Shown here one piece after another: positions 36,262 through 47,607 of a stretch of DNA of 64,000 nucleotides. Every line of letters starts with the position of its first letter. The stretch's first letter is position 1. This DNA is from Microvelia longipes. Its lineage: Eukaryota > Arthropoda > Insecta > Hemiptera > Veliidae. The stretch lies in the NCBI GenBank assembly GCA_018340805.1, contig JACMZG010001913.1, forward strand, positions 34,896,423 to 34,960,422, given 5' to 3'. Both the position numbers and the translations under genes were made by a program. The notes under the pieces were generated by a model. The model was not told the DNA's origin and made no database searches. It worked only from the letters and a program-made list of their open reading frames with translations.

Positions 36262-38065
36262 CTCTTGCGCTATGACTCATAAGATAGAACTCTACATTCT
36301 ATCAAAGGAAGTAAGCAAGAAGAGCAGCAACTTGACTTAATTTCAAGGTGATCTTACCTTTTCCTGATAATTATCATTACTATCTACTATTTTAAACTAA
36401 AATATTTGGGTTTATAGTTGCCAAATTGAAGCCTATTTTTTTTTCTAGTGGTTTCTCTGTATAATTTAATAATTTACCTACCTTAGTTGTCTAGAGAAAC
36501 ATATTTTTTAGACCGTCATAATTGTTATCTCGAAATGAGAAAGTTCTGTTTTATAGATTGATATATTTCAACAATCTAAGCCCACAGTTACTACATTAAA
36601 ATTAGTTAAATAAACTATAAATATGAATAATCATGAAAATTAATCAAGTAACATCAATTTAGTAGATTAGATAGCCGCCGAGCAACCGAAGCGGAAAGGC
36701 TGGTTTAACAAAATTTAAAGAAAATTTTCTTTAGATAATTGTAGCACACATTTTCGAATAGAAAACAGCTGAAGAGTGTTTTATTTTTTATCTCTATCTT
36801 TTCATTGCAGAAAGAACTTGTCTTCAATTTAATTTCGCTTCGAGATGTACAGAAAGAAAGGTTTATATACTCAGACTAGGAAAATACCGGACAAAAGTAA
36901 GAATAAACAAGATTTTCTCAACGGAAAATAAGTTCTGGCTTCTTGTTTACTTATTTGTTCTAAACACGCAATACATCCATGTATTGCAAAAATAGTATAT
37001 ATCAGAAGAATAAGGCGTTTTCTAAAAATACGTTTTATTGCTGTTTTATAAATATAATGTTGTTTACCAGACCTATATCAAATAATATAGGTCAGATCGT
37101 CACTATAAAGAGTATGTTGTGTCTGGTATGTAGTGATGCAATCCTTTTATCTTAATTTAACATTAGTCATGTCCTGTATGTTTTATTATTATTGACTTAT
37201 GCTCCTTCACGCTTTGGATTCAAAATAACAGTTTGTAAAATAAAAAATATATACTTTTTGTCCCAGTCGTAGTAATAGCTTGTTACGGGATAGTTGATAG
37301 TACTCTATGTAACGGGATAGCTGATAGTACTCTTTGTAGCGGGATAGTTACGTTTGAAATAAATTATTTAATGAATGTCCTATTATATTAAATATTGGAT
37401 TAACATAAGGTGCATTTAAATAAATTAATTTAATCGTCAAGTCAGGTGTCAGCTGAGCATAGGGGTGTGTATAAATATGGCTATAATTGCCATGTCACTC
37501 CAAAAGTTTTAAAAGCTGCATTTCCTACGAAAATTTACTACAACTTTAATGACGGCGTATAAAAATTATTTTCTGGATAGTATAACTAGACCTAAAGATT
37601 TAGTACGTTTGCACACACTTCTAAATCTGCGGATCGTATTAAGTACGATGTCTAAATACGGTAACATACGCTGTATGAACCATGCGGAGGGAATCCAGTC
37701 GGATACGCTAGAACTAAGGAGATGGAATCTAAATTGATCCCCCGATACGCGTATATACCTTCAGAATCGATCGTATTTCACTGATAACCTTCTCGTCGAA
37801 CTATAATTTTACTTAAATATTACCGCTCTTTGTCAAATAACTTTTGAAATATGATTTTTTTAGTGTTGCTTTATTATTATGCAAATAAAACAGAATTTAA
37901 TTAAATATATATTTTGTTTCGAACTTCATTATAACTAAAAGTGAACCTTCACATGTTTTGATTGGATCAGTCATAGAGATATATTACTATAGAGAGACCC
38001 TTTGGTTAAATTTTGAAACATCGACGAAGTAACCTGTCCACCTCGCTCATAAATAAAATCAAATA
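36262..38065. other. AT-rich DNA, no supported gene
   Basis: 37275-37350 holds about 2.5 copies of a short tandem unit with AACGGGATAGTTGATAGTAC. The 62-codon ORF at 37549-37737 lies in a slightly GC-richer patch (37540-37790) with many CpG, but has no domain or splice sites that I trust. Confidence 0.45.
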
Positions 38066-38069
38066 ATTA

Positions 38070-38451
38070 CAGTCTATCGTTTAGTTTAAAAATCCCCAAG
38101 GTCATAAGTATTTTGGGGATTGACCAATCAGAGAAGCCGCTGCCAACCTCTCACTTAAAAAGAGAAAAAAAATCCCTACCACAATAACCGCTGTAGGGAA
38201 AAAACCTTCTTCCCGGCAATCGTTCACTTTGTTTGTGGTTCTTCTTTTGATTACATTGTTTTGAAAATTCCTTTCAAATTAATCTTAAAAATGATATTTT
38301 AAAATAAAACTACACAAAAGAAACGTAAAAAAACATCGCCAAGAAAATACGGGTAAAATAACCTGATTTGTTTACATAGTTTTTTCCCGCTCCTTTCTTG
38401 CAGTGGTGTCTAAACTGACCTGTCAAGATTTTTAAACTAAACGATAGACTG
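38070..38451. mobile_element. MITE with TA target duplication
   Basis: The terminal inverted repeats begin CAGTCTATCGTTTAGTTTAA and are identical over the first 25 bases on both sides. The element is 382 bp and flanked by TA at 38068-38069 and 38452-38453. The interior has no open frame. TIR type and TA duplication fit a Tc1/mariner-derived miniature element. Confidence 0.85.
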
Positions 38452-38481
38452 TAGTGCAAATGTTCAAAAAATTACATTATT

Positions 38482-38575
38482 AGCGTTAAAAATACAAATC
38501 AAAATACAAGGAATGTGCGGGAAATTAACAGTAGAGCGTTAAAAATACAAATCAAAATACAAGGAATGTGCGGGA
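38482..38575. repeat. Short tandem duplication
   Basis: AGCGTTAAAAATACAAATCA and the following GGAATGTGCGGGAA occur twice, about 53 bp apart, just right of the MITE. Confidence 0.9.
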
Positions 38576-38579
38576 AGCC

Positions 38580-38925
38580 CAAAACAATTGATTAATTATA
38601 ACCTTAACTCACTCTTGGAGGAGGTTTTTATGAGGTTACACAGAGCCCCTGACAGCCCCAAAAGATGATTCATTCCTCTCAGTGTAATGAGATAGGCCAT
38701 GCCCCCTCTAGTATATAACTCTATGAGATCATCATCGCGGGATCAGTTATCACGAAGTCTCACTCCAACGACTAAACAAATACGGTGCAAGAACTGTATC
38801 GTATTAAATGCGTATGGAATACGATCACCTGTTTAATACGCTGTGGGTAAGTAATAATTAATTTTCGTGTCAAATTTTCACACGATACACAAATCAACAA
38901 ATCACTCAAGATATTCTTTAGGATG
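38580..38925. other. Intergenic DNA, nothing recognised
   Basis: 38740-38850 shares a CpG-bearing style with 37540-37790 (TCGTATTAAATGCGTATGG) but no coding frame is supported. Confidence 0.4.
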
Positions 38926-38929
38926 AAAA

Positions 38930-39075
38930 GGCACACACATTCACGCATACATACCTTAAATCCTCGTATATCAACACATCTGAGTAAAATCCACTTAGAA
39001 GGTCTTAAAACACCTGAAACAGATAATTCAGGTGCAATATTGAATTAGGAATTTTTTCGTACACATAATTTTCTT
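38930..39075 (+). repeat. Family A 3'-end fragment
   Basis: CACACACATTCACGCATACA, CCACTTAGAAGGTCTTAAAA, CACCTGAAACAGATAATTCA and GGTGCAATATTG follow the family order and stop at the A/T-rich end. Confidence 0.75.
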
Positions 39076-41015
39076 ATTTCCAACGGTATCTACGTCGAAT
39101 TGTAAAAATATTACATCGATAATAATGCATATCCAATATAAATAAAATAGTATTTCTGATATTAAAATGAAGATAGGTTGGCACTACTGACACACCAGCT
39201 ATTTTGTTTATACTTGTTTTTTTTTTTTAAAAAAAGTTCTTATAACAGTAAATAAATATTAACATAAAATAATAATACATAGTTATATATCAAAAAAAAA
39301 ATTTATAAAATCAAAATCATATATAAAATATATGATCATATATATAAAAATATATGATGAAAAAAAAAATATAAAATATAAAATACATATTAAATATATG
39401 ATTAATATATGTCATATATTAAAATTAAAATCTGAAACAAATTGAAAACAAAATTCTTCTCTGATATTTCTGATATTTTACAAACCTTCAATGACCTTAA
39501 TTTAATAATCTAAAGAAAAACTACTAAATGATAAACAAAAATAACTGCCGGATAGCTACGATTAGCCAACCGTAGCTATAGAATAAGATTACAGCACCCT
39601 ATATTGGTCACAGTATCGACCGTCTATCCGACTCACTTCCATATATGCTGTACTTGCAAATTAAACTGGTATCCTTAGACTAAATTAATTTATAAAACAT
39701 GGCGCGGCCATTTTGTTTTAATTTACCTTTGTAAATGTAAACAAACTATTTACGGAACTCAAAAGTTTTGTTATTGCATTTCTTTGTACATTTTATTACA
39801 AAATGTTAATAACTCTATTTTCACATCAAATAGAGCTTTAAGTGCGAATCTTAAAATACTAGGTTTGTTTAAATTACTTAAATCGACCGGCTACTTAAAA
39901 ACTCTATTTTCGTGTGCACAACTTAACTTAGTACGTTTGTGTGTGAGATATCTGTTTTCCCCCTTCTAATATTAATTGCAATTAGTAATTTAATAACTTT
40001 AACCTAAAATTTTTAAAATAAAATCAATATATTTTCAAGTTATTTTTAAGGCAATACACTGTCGTCTGTATGTTCTTTAAAATCTAAATAAAAACATATG
40101 GTTTACCTTTATTATGGTTTCTCTTTTTCTTTAACTAAATTATTGTAACAATTATTTCACAGAATTTAATACAAAATCATTAAATTATCACGTACCTATT
40201 AGTACAAAAACACAATAAAAAGTAAAAAACTAATACAAGAGTATAGCCCGCAACTACGCACAAAAAATAATATAAATGATACGTAAGAAAATATATAGTT
40301 ATTACCCAGGTTTAGTTAAATATTTTTATACACTTAAACTTGTAATGCGGATTTAAAACTTTTGTCCTTTTAATAATATAGTAATTTAAATTAGCTTTTG
40401 ATTTTATATAAATACTTTGTTTATTTGGAAGGTAAAAAGTTCTATTTATGTAGCTCTATTACATTTTTTCTGTGATAAATTCTGAAATGTTTCTTCGTGA
40501 ATGAATAAATGTACTCTGGTGCCTCTCGTAAATATATTGTTTTACATCTATTTTTTTTTATATCTGGGTGCCTCATTTATATCCATTCATGCATAATGGA
40601 CAAATTAAAACTATATTTATATTAAAAGTCACTTGTATTTATTGTTTCTTTTTTGTTTTTATTGTTGTGTTTTTTATTTTGTTTTTTATGTTATTTGATT
40701 ACGATATTATTTAATTCACAAGTATTACTACTTTGAATTTATAAATATACATGAGGCGCCTAGTTATAAAAGACTAAGTATTATTCTCCGCCTATTACAT
40801 ATAATAATATTTTAAAACAAAAATGACGAAATGACTTTTTTACAAAAAATAACTTACATTCCTTAATGCACCCTCATACGACTGATAAGGATTTCAGCCC
40901 ATTTTCAGAGTCTTAGAAGTTGATACTAATTATTTTTCTCTCTCTCGGAAGAAATATCACTGTCATTGATATCAAACACCTACATAAAACAATGGATATT
41001 TGTAACAAATTTTAA
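39076..41015. other. AT-rich DNA, no gene seen
   Basis: 39290-39425 is an irregular ATATATG/A-rich simple repeat. 39545-39650 is GC-richer (GCCGGATAGCTACGATTAGC) but not recognised. No exon for receptor TM1-TM4 could be identified here despite its position upstream of the receptor exons. Confidence 0.45.
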
Positions 41016-41029
41016 AAAATCTCAGTCAA

Positions 41030-41625
41030 ATAATCTCATTACATCGGATTCGCTACGCTCATTTTTTTACTTTGTATTCGCTTCGCTCGCCGTTTAGAAT
41101 ACACAAATTTATACTACAACCCGTCTTAGGACTCGCTTCGAACGGCCTCAGATAGTACATGCATCCATTTTATTCCCACCGGTCACCCATCCAGACACTG
41201 GACACGCTCGATGCTGCCAAGTCATTTAATTAAAAACAAATTAATGCTAAAAAAAGGTGAAACTACGCACATATATTAGTGTTATTCATGGCTACATGCG
41301 TGCCAAATTTCAATCTAATCGCAGCATTTTTCTACGTTTTATGATTTTTCCATATTTTGCGGATTGCTTAAAAAAAATACATTTCCGTATAGCACAACTT
41401 CACCTATAGACTAATTTTTGAACAAATCAACTCTAACATAAATACACTGCGAGCTACGATGATAACAGACACACACACATACAGACAGACAACTTTGGAA
41501 AAACCACTTAAGAGGTCTTAAAAACACCTGAAACGGATAATTCAGAAGAATTACCAGTTTCGGAATTGGTTTGCAAGCACAATATTTTTCCTATATACCT
41601 GCGGTGTAAACAAGAAAAGTAAAAA
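41030..41625 (+). repeat. Family A, most complete copy
   Basis: Ordered blocks: CATCGGATTCGCTACGCTCA; CTTCGCTCGCC; GGACTCGCTTCGAACGGCC; CGGTCACCCATCCAGACACT; GACACGCTCGATGCTGCC; TATTAGTGTTATTCATGGCT; ACATGCGTGCCAAATTTCAA; CTGCGAGCTACGATGATAAC; CACACACACATACAGACAGA; AAACCACTTAAGAGGTCTTA; CACCTGAAACGGATAATTCA; CCTATATACCTGCGGTGTAA. About 590 bp, no terminal inverted repeats seen, no protein. It gives the reference order for the other fragments. Confidence 0.85.
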
Positions 41626-41629
41626 ACGG

Positions 41630-42080
41630 GGTACCTCGAATTTTTCCTCCCCTGATCAGCTGATCAGATTCACTACGCACATCCTCTTAATTTTGGAATA
41701 GCTTCGCTCGCCCTCAAGCAGTAAACAACCCATTATAGTCTCTACGGTTATGCTTCCACGTTAAGATCATCTATTAATTGTGCTTGATGCAAATAGTTCG
41801 ACAAACTGTGGATAGACTATCCGTATTTAAATAAACCTTTGTATACTTGTTTTATTATAAGGAGAAATGCACTCAAATTCAATTTTAAATCAATAGAATA
41901 ATTTCCATTTAAAAAAGAATCTAATGCTAATAATTAGCTAAAAATTTTAAAGTTTTAATTTAAAAGTTTTCCGTGATTTATCCACGCTCTAGCATAAGTT
42001 ATATGGGAGATACAATGCTTATGAACTCACAAATACACACATACAGACATAACTTTGAGAAAACCAAGTTATAACTTTTT
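41630..42080 (+). repeat. Family A copy, diverged, in tandem
   Basis: Starts GGGGTACCTCGAATTTTTCC directly behind the first copy. It keeps the CTACGCACATCC and TAGCTTCGCTCGCCCTC words and ends in ACACACATACAGACATAACTT with AAAACCAAG. Confidence 0.7.
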
Positions 42081-42084
42081 TATC

Positions 42085-42641
42085 TAATGAATTAATTAGT
42101 CTGACCGATTGTAACATTTATAAGTAATTAATACATCTAGCACTCTATGCATCATCTTTACTTAATAATAGAGTGCCTATATAAAATAACAGCTAAGATT
42201 ATATAGGTACTCTACATATTAAATTATTATACTTAATAATTTAATTGATTAAACCCACGTTACAAGTTTAAATGTATGAAAGCATTTACCTTTAAATCTG
42301 GGTCAAAACATCATTTTTTCCGTGCACTGTTCCAAGCTAGACTCTTGTCTCAACTAATGTTACCAAGGTTACCAATAAAATTTAGTAAAAAACGTAAATT
42401 CTAAAAGGCTCATGCGCAGTTATACCAATTTTAGCTATTTTATATTTTTGAGTCAGCTATCGGCAAAGAGCGAAGCGGCGAAGAGGCCGAGAGAGCCTCT
42501 TGCTCTCAATTGAGAAATAGTATATGCGGAGCTTCCCATAACCAATTTGCGGTCTAAATTTCAAAGGACTTTATGTAAAACTTTTGAACTGAAACCCCAT
42601 TTTATTTACTGTGTATTTATTTCAGTTATATTTTGTTTCAG
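42085..42641 (+). other. Intron end upstream of receptor TM5 exon
   Basis: No exon is seen up to the acceptor TTTTGTTTCAG at 42631-42641. 42455-42510 is a GC-richer patch (GCGAAGCGGCGAAGAGGCCG) of unknown nature. The stretch must lie within an intron if TM1-TM4 are encoded further upstream. Confidence 0.6.
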
Positions 42642-42787
42642 GCGTTCGGGGGAATGACAGCCACGATGCAGTTCGTCATTCCGTTCTTTGTAATAACATT
42701 TTGCTACGTCAAAGTTTCCGTTAAACTAAACGACAGAGCTAGAAGTAAACCAGGAGCTAAAACCAGCAGGAAGGAAGAGGCTGATAG
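42642..42787 (+). CDS. RYa-R: RYamide/NPY-like receptor, exon with TM5
   Basis: This exon of a class A GPCR encodes 48 codons plus two bases, between acceptor TTTTGTTTCAG and donor GTAAACC. The peptide starts AFGGMTATMQFVIPFF, which is TM5, and ends in the third intracellular loop with SVKLNDRARSKPGAKTSRK. The loop words KLNxRARxKPGxK and EEADR are, to my knowledge, typical of insect RYamide receptors, relatives of the neuropeptide F receptors; an NPF receptor is the main alternative. The receptor should sit in the plasma membrane of neurons or gut cells and signal through G proteins. The upstream exons (start, TM1-TM4, DRY motif) were not found in the window. The split codon AG|A joins exactly to the next exon. 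Confidence 0.85.
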
Positions 42788-42879
42788 GTAAACCATCTTC
42801 TTGTTTCAAAAGCACAGTGTCCTGACTTAACTTATAATAATCAAAAAATCGTTTTAAGGAGATTTAATAAACTCCTTAC

Positions 42880-43070
42880 GCTTCCATGGTTATTATAGCG
42901 AATATTTACGTCTTCCGGTGGTGACCACATTAATATAGACAGTGCTCTTCCAAATTGCTTTTATACATGATTTCCTACATCATTGAAGATACCTTCCAAA
43001 TAGCATTCATCATCTTAAAATGACGCTTCCACCTCCAGAAGACGTACTCTTCATTTTTAAAGAGATTTGG
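42880..43070. repeat. Family C fragments in inverted arrangement
   Basis: 42890-42935 (TTTACGTCTTCCGGTGGTGACC) is the reverse complement of the family's GGTCACCACCGGAAGAC block. 42960-43060 carries the forward words (ATTGAAGATACCTTCCAAAT, CCACCTCCAGAAGACG). Both are diverged. Confidence 0.65.
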
Positions 43071-43124
43071 CATAACATTAAAAATTGATTGTATTCCTTA
43101 TCTGGTAGGGAACGAATCATTTTC

Positions 43125-43290
43125 TAAAAATCGGGTACGGGTTACCTCGGAACTTTTCCTTATCACATTGGATTCATTACGCTCATTCTTCCTACGTTGG
43201 ACTCGCTTCGCTCTTCCTATTAATATACAAGTCGTTAAATTTATACTGCATATACTCGCTTCTCATCCTCAGATAGTTGATGATTTTTTA
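43125..43290 (+). repeat. Family A, 5' fragment
   Basis: AAAATCGGGTACGGGTTACC, TCGGAACTTTTCC, GGATTCATTACGCTCATTCT and GGACTCGCTTCGCTCTTCC, then breaks off after the TCATCCTCAGATAGTTGATG phrase. It follows a family C copy. Confidence 0.75.
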
Positions 43291-43794
43291 AATCATATCA
43301 TACTTGGATTAGGCAAATGTAGAAACGCAGATACCTAAAAGCAAAAACAAGACATACATGAGAATGGTTAAGCTAGGTTTAAATGCATTTGGATAATGTT
43401 GGTAATAGGTATTCTATAAATAAAGCAAGCAAGGTTTAACTATTGCTAATTAGCTTTCTACTGTTTTGTTATCATTTAATACGTCAACACATGTGGGACA
43501 TTAATTTTGCCTGTCTACTTTTAAATTCCAATGCACGTATGTCTAACCCCATCAATTCTAAACCCAATTTCAAGCATTCGATTGTAAAATTCTTAAATCG
43601 ATCAAAATTTACACAATCAGTTCGAGGTTTCAGCGCCGAATAACTTGAATTCACTCTCTCAATTTTCAAAATTCCCTTAATACGACCAGAGTTAAAATAA
43701 CATTTTATTTTCCACCACACACACGCATATGTGTATAAATATTAAAGACTATACTTATATACTCAGTATAGTTTTTTAGAGAACAGTGTGATAA

Positions 43795-43930
43795 TCTATG
43801 AAGTCCCTCGTCCTACATCTCTGAAGATGCCTTCCTAAAGATTAATTATCTTTCTTGACGTGGTCACCACCGGAAGACCTAAAAAATCTTAATGACCATT
43901 ACCGCGGAAGCCAAAGTCTAGTTTACATAC
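43795..43930 (+). repeat. Family C copy
   Basis: TCCTACATCTCTGAAGATGC, then ACGTGGTCACCACCGGAAGA, CCTAAAAAATCTTAATGACC and ATTACCGCGGAAGCC. The GCGAAACGTCGG block is lost. The 103-codon ORF over this and the next repeat is not a gene. Confidence 0.75.
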
Positions 43931-44009
43931 TACTTTATAAGCAGTATGTAATAATTCACCTATGTAACATAATATTACCTATGTTAAATTACCTATATTA
44001 CCTATGTAT

Positions 44010-44245
44010 CGTACCGATACATCGGATTCACTACGCTCATCAGATTCACAACGCTCATCCTCCCTACTTCGGACTCACTTCCTTTGTCCTCAGAATATAC
44101 AAGTCGCTATATTTACACTGCAACAATTCGTCGGACTCGCTTCGCTCGTTCTTAGATAGTAAATAAATTAGTTTCGATCCCAGCATTCACCAATTCTGCC
44201 AATGACCTCGCTCTGTTTTTTAGAAAATGCTTCATACATTTCCTA
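44010..44245 (+). repeat. Family A, 5' part
   Basis: GATACATCGGATTCACTACG, CTACTTCGGACTCACTTCC, ATATACAAGTCGCTATATTT and TCGGACTCGCTTCGCTCGTT, then CAATGACCTCGCTCTG. Same order as at 41030. Confidence 0.75.
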
Positions 44246-44735
44246 TGAAAACCCCTACGCCAACCCCCGCGAATGAACGAAGTAATAGTTTGAAATTTGT
44301 AAATTCATTACTTGTTGTTACCTACCAGTATTCACATTGTGAAACCACGCCCTGTTGTTTACCACATATTCAGTAATGCCGTTATGTGATGCCGTTAATT
44401 TATTAAACTATTCTGTTCCCGCTCCTTATATCAAATTGAAAAAAAATGAAAATTTGTTTTCTTGTATAGCGGAACTTATGACCTGTAGCTGCTAGGTGGG
44501 AGTGTGTTTACATCTCTTGTCATCTATAGCCTGCTTCTCTGTAGGAGTTTTAGGACATGGGATATTACTCGTTCACCGTGTGGTACAGATACAGTTTTGG
44601 CCCTCGGAAATCGTTGATTCTTTTTTTCTTTAATTTTTTGTCAACTACTTAAGAAGTGTTCGATTTAGTCCATTTAATATTTGAAGAAAATCATATTGTT
44701 CAAATCATAGTATTTTTATAACTTCAGTGAGCGTT

Positions 44736-44760
44736 ATTCTTGGAGTCAGACTCCAAGAAT
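44736..44760. other. Perfect hairpin, 12-bp arms
   Basis: ATTCTTGGAGTC and its exact reverse complement are separated by one base (A at 44748). As RNA a one-base loop would have to open, so a cruciform or a repeat end is as likely as an RNA structure. Confidence 0.85.
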
Positions 44761-45889
44761 TAAAAGACTCAACACCTCACCGGCACTTTAGATGGCATTA
44801 TAGCCGAAAGCCGGCTCTGCTCAGAGTTAAATTAAAGCTTATTGGTGGAAAGACGAAGTTGGTGTTGTTAATATGGTATTTTTGTTGTTTACTTGCCTTC
44901 AACCCACCAGTTAGATATAACAGGAATTTTTTTGTTACACCTGTATTTTAAGTTCGTCTATCTAACGTGAGAAAGATGTAATATTTCTTAGTTAGGAGCA
45001 TAGGAAACGCATAGCCACAGTCCTGTCACTTAACATAAATCATCAAAATAATACAATAAGGTAAAAAGCAACTTCCTCGTTTTTCCGTTAGAAAATTCAT
45101 TTTCACGTAAGTTCCCCCACGCTTAGTTTAAGTTAAAGCTGTTAAGTTAACAAAACCCCTAACAACAAACAGCGTAACCAACCATCTAATTTATCCCAGA
45201 AGTCACTAAGAACGCGCCCTTAAAATACAAACTTAGATTAAATGTAAATCAGTCTTATCAGAAAAAAAGTAAATATTTATTCGAATTATTACCATTTTTC
45301 CCAGGAATTTTAAAGCATAAAATATTATAATGTAAAATATTATCAACACATAAAAAATTATTCCCTCGCCGGGGGATGTTTGCTTTTACTTTATGAGGTT
45401 TTATTTCCCTGGCCATTACGGCGACGGTAACGGGATTACGGTTTACTCTTCAATTACATAATCCTTTTTCCTCTATCTACATTTTCCGCAGTTTTTCCTT
45501 TTTCCCTCGCCCTCTCTAGACCCTATAAGCTTAAATTCCGCATTTGTAGACTAGGCTTAAGCAAATGAGAAAAATGTGCAAATATAATATAAAAAAAAAT
45601 AAAAATATAACGCTTGTATGAAGATCATGTGTATTTGCGTTTATACTTAACTTTATACTCTTTATGAAGTTTTACAGGGAAATATGTTGATACTGTACAG
45701 GTTTTTGCACTAAACAGACTATCCTTGTAGATTTTTTGCTAGAAGCAAATGTGTAGACATTTAATTAAAACAATAAGGTTCAGGGCACCTCAATCAAAAC
45801 TGTTCCTAACAACTTTGAACTAGTTTTGTTCATCCTTGAACTGTCATTCTGGCCTAAACCTTATAGTATAGTATAGAAGTAAAGTTGGG

Positions 45890-46340
45890 GAAGATCCTAA
45901 ATGTTAGCAATTATGTCTCTGGGACGCTTTTTGCCAGCCCCAAGAACGTCCTCGCCTCTTACCTAATAGAATTTCTATTCTCTTTGAATCTGTCTGATTC
46001 CTTAATGAACTTCAGAACATCTGTCCATGGGAGTTTCACTAAGTCGTTGTCTAGAAAAGTGGCTGATCCAAATATACTAAACCTTAATATGGCATATGCT
46101 TCACACTATCGCCAAAAAGTGATCTGTCGTCTCCTCCCCAACTTCAAACTTGGACACATAATAATAAACTTAATAATAATAAACTTGGGACACATTGGCT
46201 CTGCCTTTACTTTCATGGCATGCAAATGTCTCTGAAGCCAGCCGCGACCTGTCAAGATACCCACCAGATATCTTAAGCTCTTCCTCCCAAAAGAGAAAGC
46301 CCATATACGCATGGCTTTATTAGCTTTCTTCAAAATTTTC
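45890..46340 (-). pseudogene. LINE fragment, RNase H / ORF2 C-terminal end
   Basis: Read on the minus strand, the segment gives RYLVGILTGRGWLQRHLHAM and then MCPK, which matches the LTGHCxLxxHLxxxG...CPxC end of RNase H-bearing LINE ORF2 proteins (jockey/R1/I-like). Further on, after a short TAATAATAAA-type insertion and frame changes, CEAYAILRFSIFGSATFL and LPWTDVLKFI follow, again in family order. Stops and frameshifts make it a dead remnant. It lies inside the receptor intron in opposite orientation, and related fragments are at 16990-17105 and 62950-63330. Confidence 0.7.
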
Positions 46341-46524
46341 CTAGCTTGTCTGAAATTAGCTTTTATTTGAAGAGTATCCCTGGTTTTTACAATCGCCCAG
46401 TCATGTAAAAGGAAATATTGGCCAAAACTTTAAGAAAGTATTACTTAAACACTACCATAAGAGTACTTTCTTTTTATTTTTATTCTTTAAAAGCAATGTC
46501 TTTAGATATTTACATTTCCTCAAT

Positions 46525-47190
46525 TAAACCATAGGTATATACGAATAGTATTGTGTTTGCACAAAATTCTAAACCTGTGTGTCACCTGAATTATCTTTTT
46601 TGGAGGATTTGAAGACCTCCTGAGTGGTTTTCACAAACTTCTTTGTCTGTATGTGTGTGTATAATAACTGCTCTCACCTTATCAATGCAAAGAATATTTA
46701 AAAATTAATCTAATTTAGGCTTAATACAAAAATAAATCTTTAGGTCTATTTGCGCTATAGGAAAATATTTTTATGACGTCATTAACCCGTAATAATGAAT
46801 CCTCAAAAATTTTGAGAAAAAAGACAGAAATATTTGTCGTGCCAATTCTTGAACAATATATGCCAATATATGAAAACAACATGTGAGCCAAATTTAATTT
46901 TATTATCAGCATTACTTGAATTGGTACAGTATGACTTGGTTAAAATTTAGTTGAGATTTTATATCAAATATATCAAAGGTTTTTTGTTAGATCTTTGAAG
47001 TTACGCAACATAGAACGATGGTAGGAAAAAATGTATTTACTGTCTAAAAACAAGCTAAGCAACCTAAAGGCATTTTGCAGTATTAATTTGGTAATTTGTA
47101 TAGTATATTCTGAGGACGGTTGAAGCGAGTTCAAAATTGTGAGGATGAGCGTAGAGAATTAAATATGGTGATTAAAAGTACCCCATACAC
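46525..47190 (-). repeat. Family A copy, reverse orientation
   Basis: Reverse-sense words in order: TAGGTATATACGAATAGTAT, GTGTCACCTGAATTATC, GACCTCCTGAGTGGTTTTCA, GTCTGTATGTGTGTGTATAA, ATGACGTCATTAACCCGTAA, then TTCTGAGGACGG, GAGGATGAGCGTAGAG and GTACCCCATAC. This is a nearly complete but diverged copy. Confidence 0.75.
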
Positions 47191-47607
47191 GAATTGTTCA
47201 GATTTTAAAACATATTTATATAAATTTCAAATATTGAAATTTATATCATTTCTCGGGTGACAAGTCTTGTTCTCGTGTGATGTTAAGAGTCTCGAGCGTC
47301 ACAAGGGTTGGTGACTGCGTTCCCCTTTAATTGTGACGTGGGGTAGTTTAACAAAATATATTATTATTAAAATAAATAATTAAGGTATTACTATACCTTA
47401 ATATTGTATTTTTACTATTATTATTAGATATTTAAGTAAGATACCTAGAAAGTTGTTACGGTCCATAAGTTGTCTAATTAAAAAGTAACAAAAAATTAAA
47501 TTACAAATCACAATCATGTTTTATCAAACATTTTCGCGTAAATATGTTTCTTAAATTATCTGTTGGTTGTTTACCTAAGATGAAACTTACTCAAAATTGT
47601 TATTCAG

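Larger units (their letters stand above)
42788..47607 (+). other. Receptor intron (4.8 kb) rich in repeats
   Basis: Runs from donor GTAAACC to acceptor ATTGTTATTCAG. It carries family C and A copies, a reverse LINE fragment and a reverse family A copy (listed separately). The parts 44250-45880 and 47200-47600 hold nothing recognised except a 12-bp-arm perfect hairpin at 44736-44760. Confidence 0.85.

Noticed and set aside
43855..44166. 103-codon plus-strand ORF
   Set aside because: It covers repeat families C and A, which are non-coding in all other copies.
45885..46235. 116-codon plus-strand ORF
   Set aside because: It is the antisense of the LINE RNase H-end fragment, whose protein motifs are on the minus strand.
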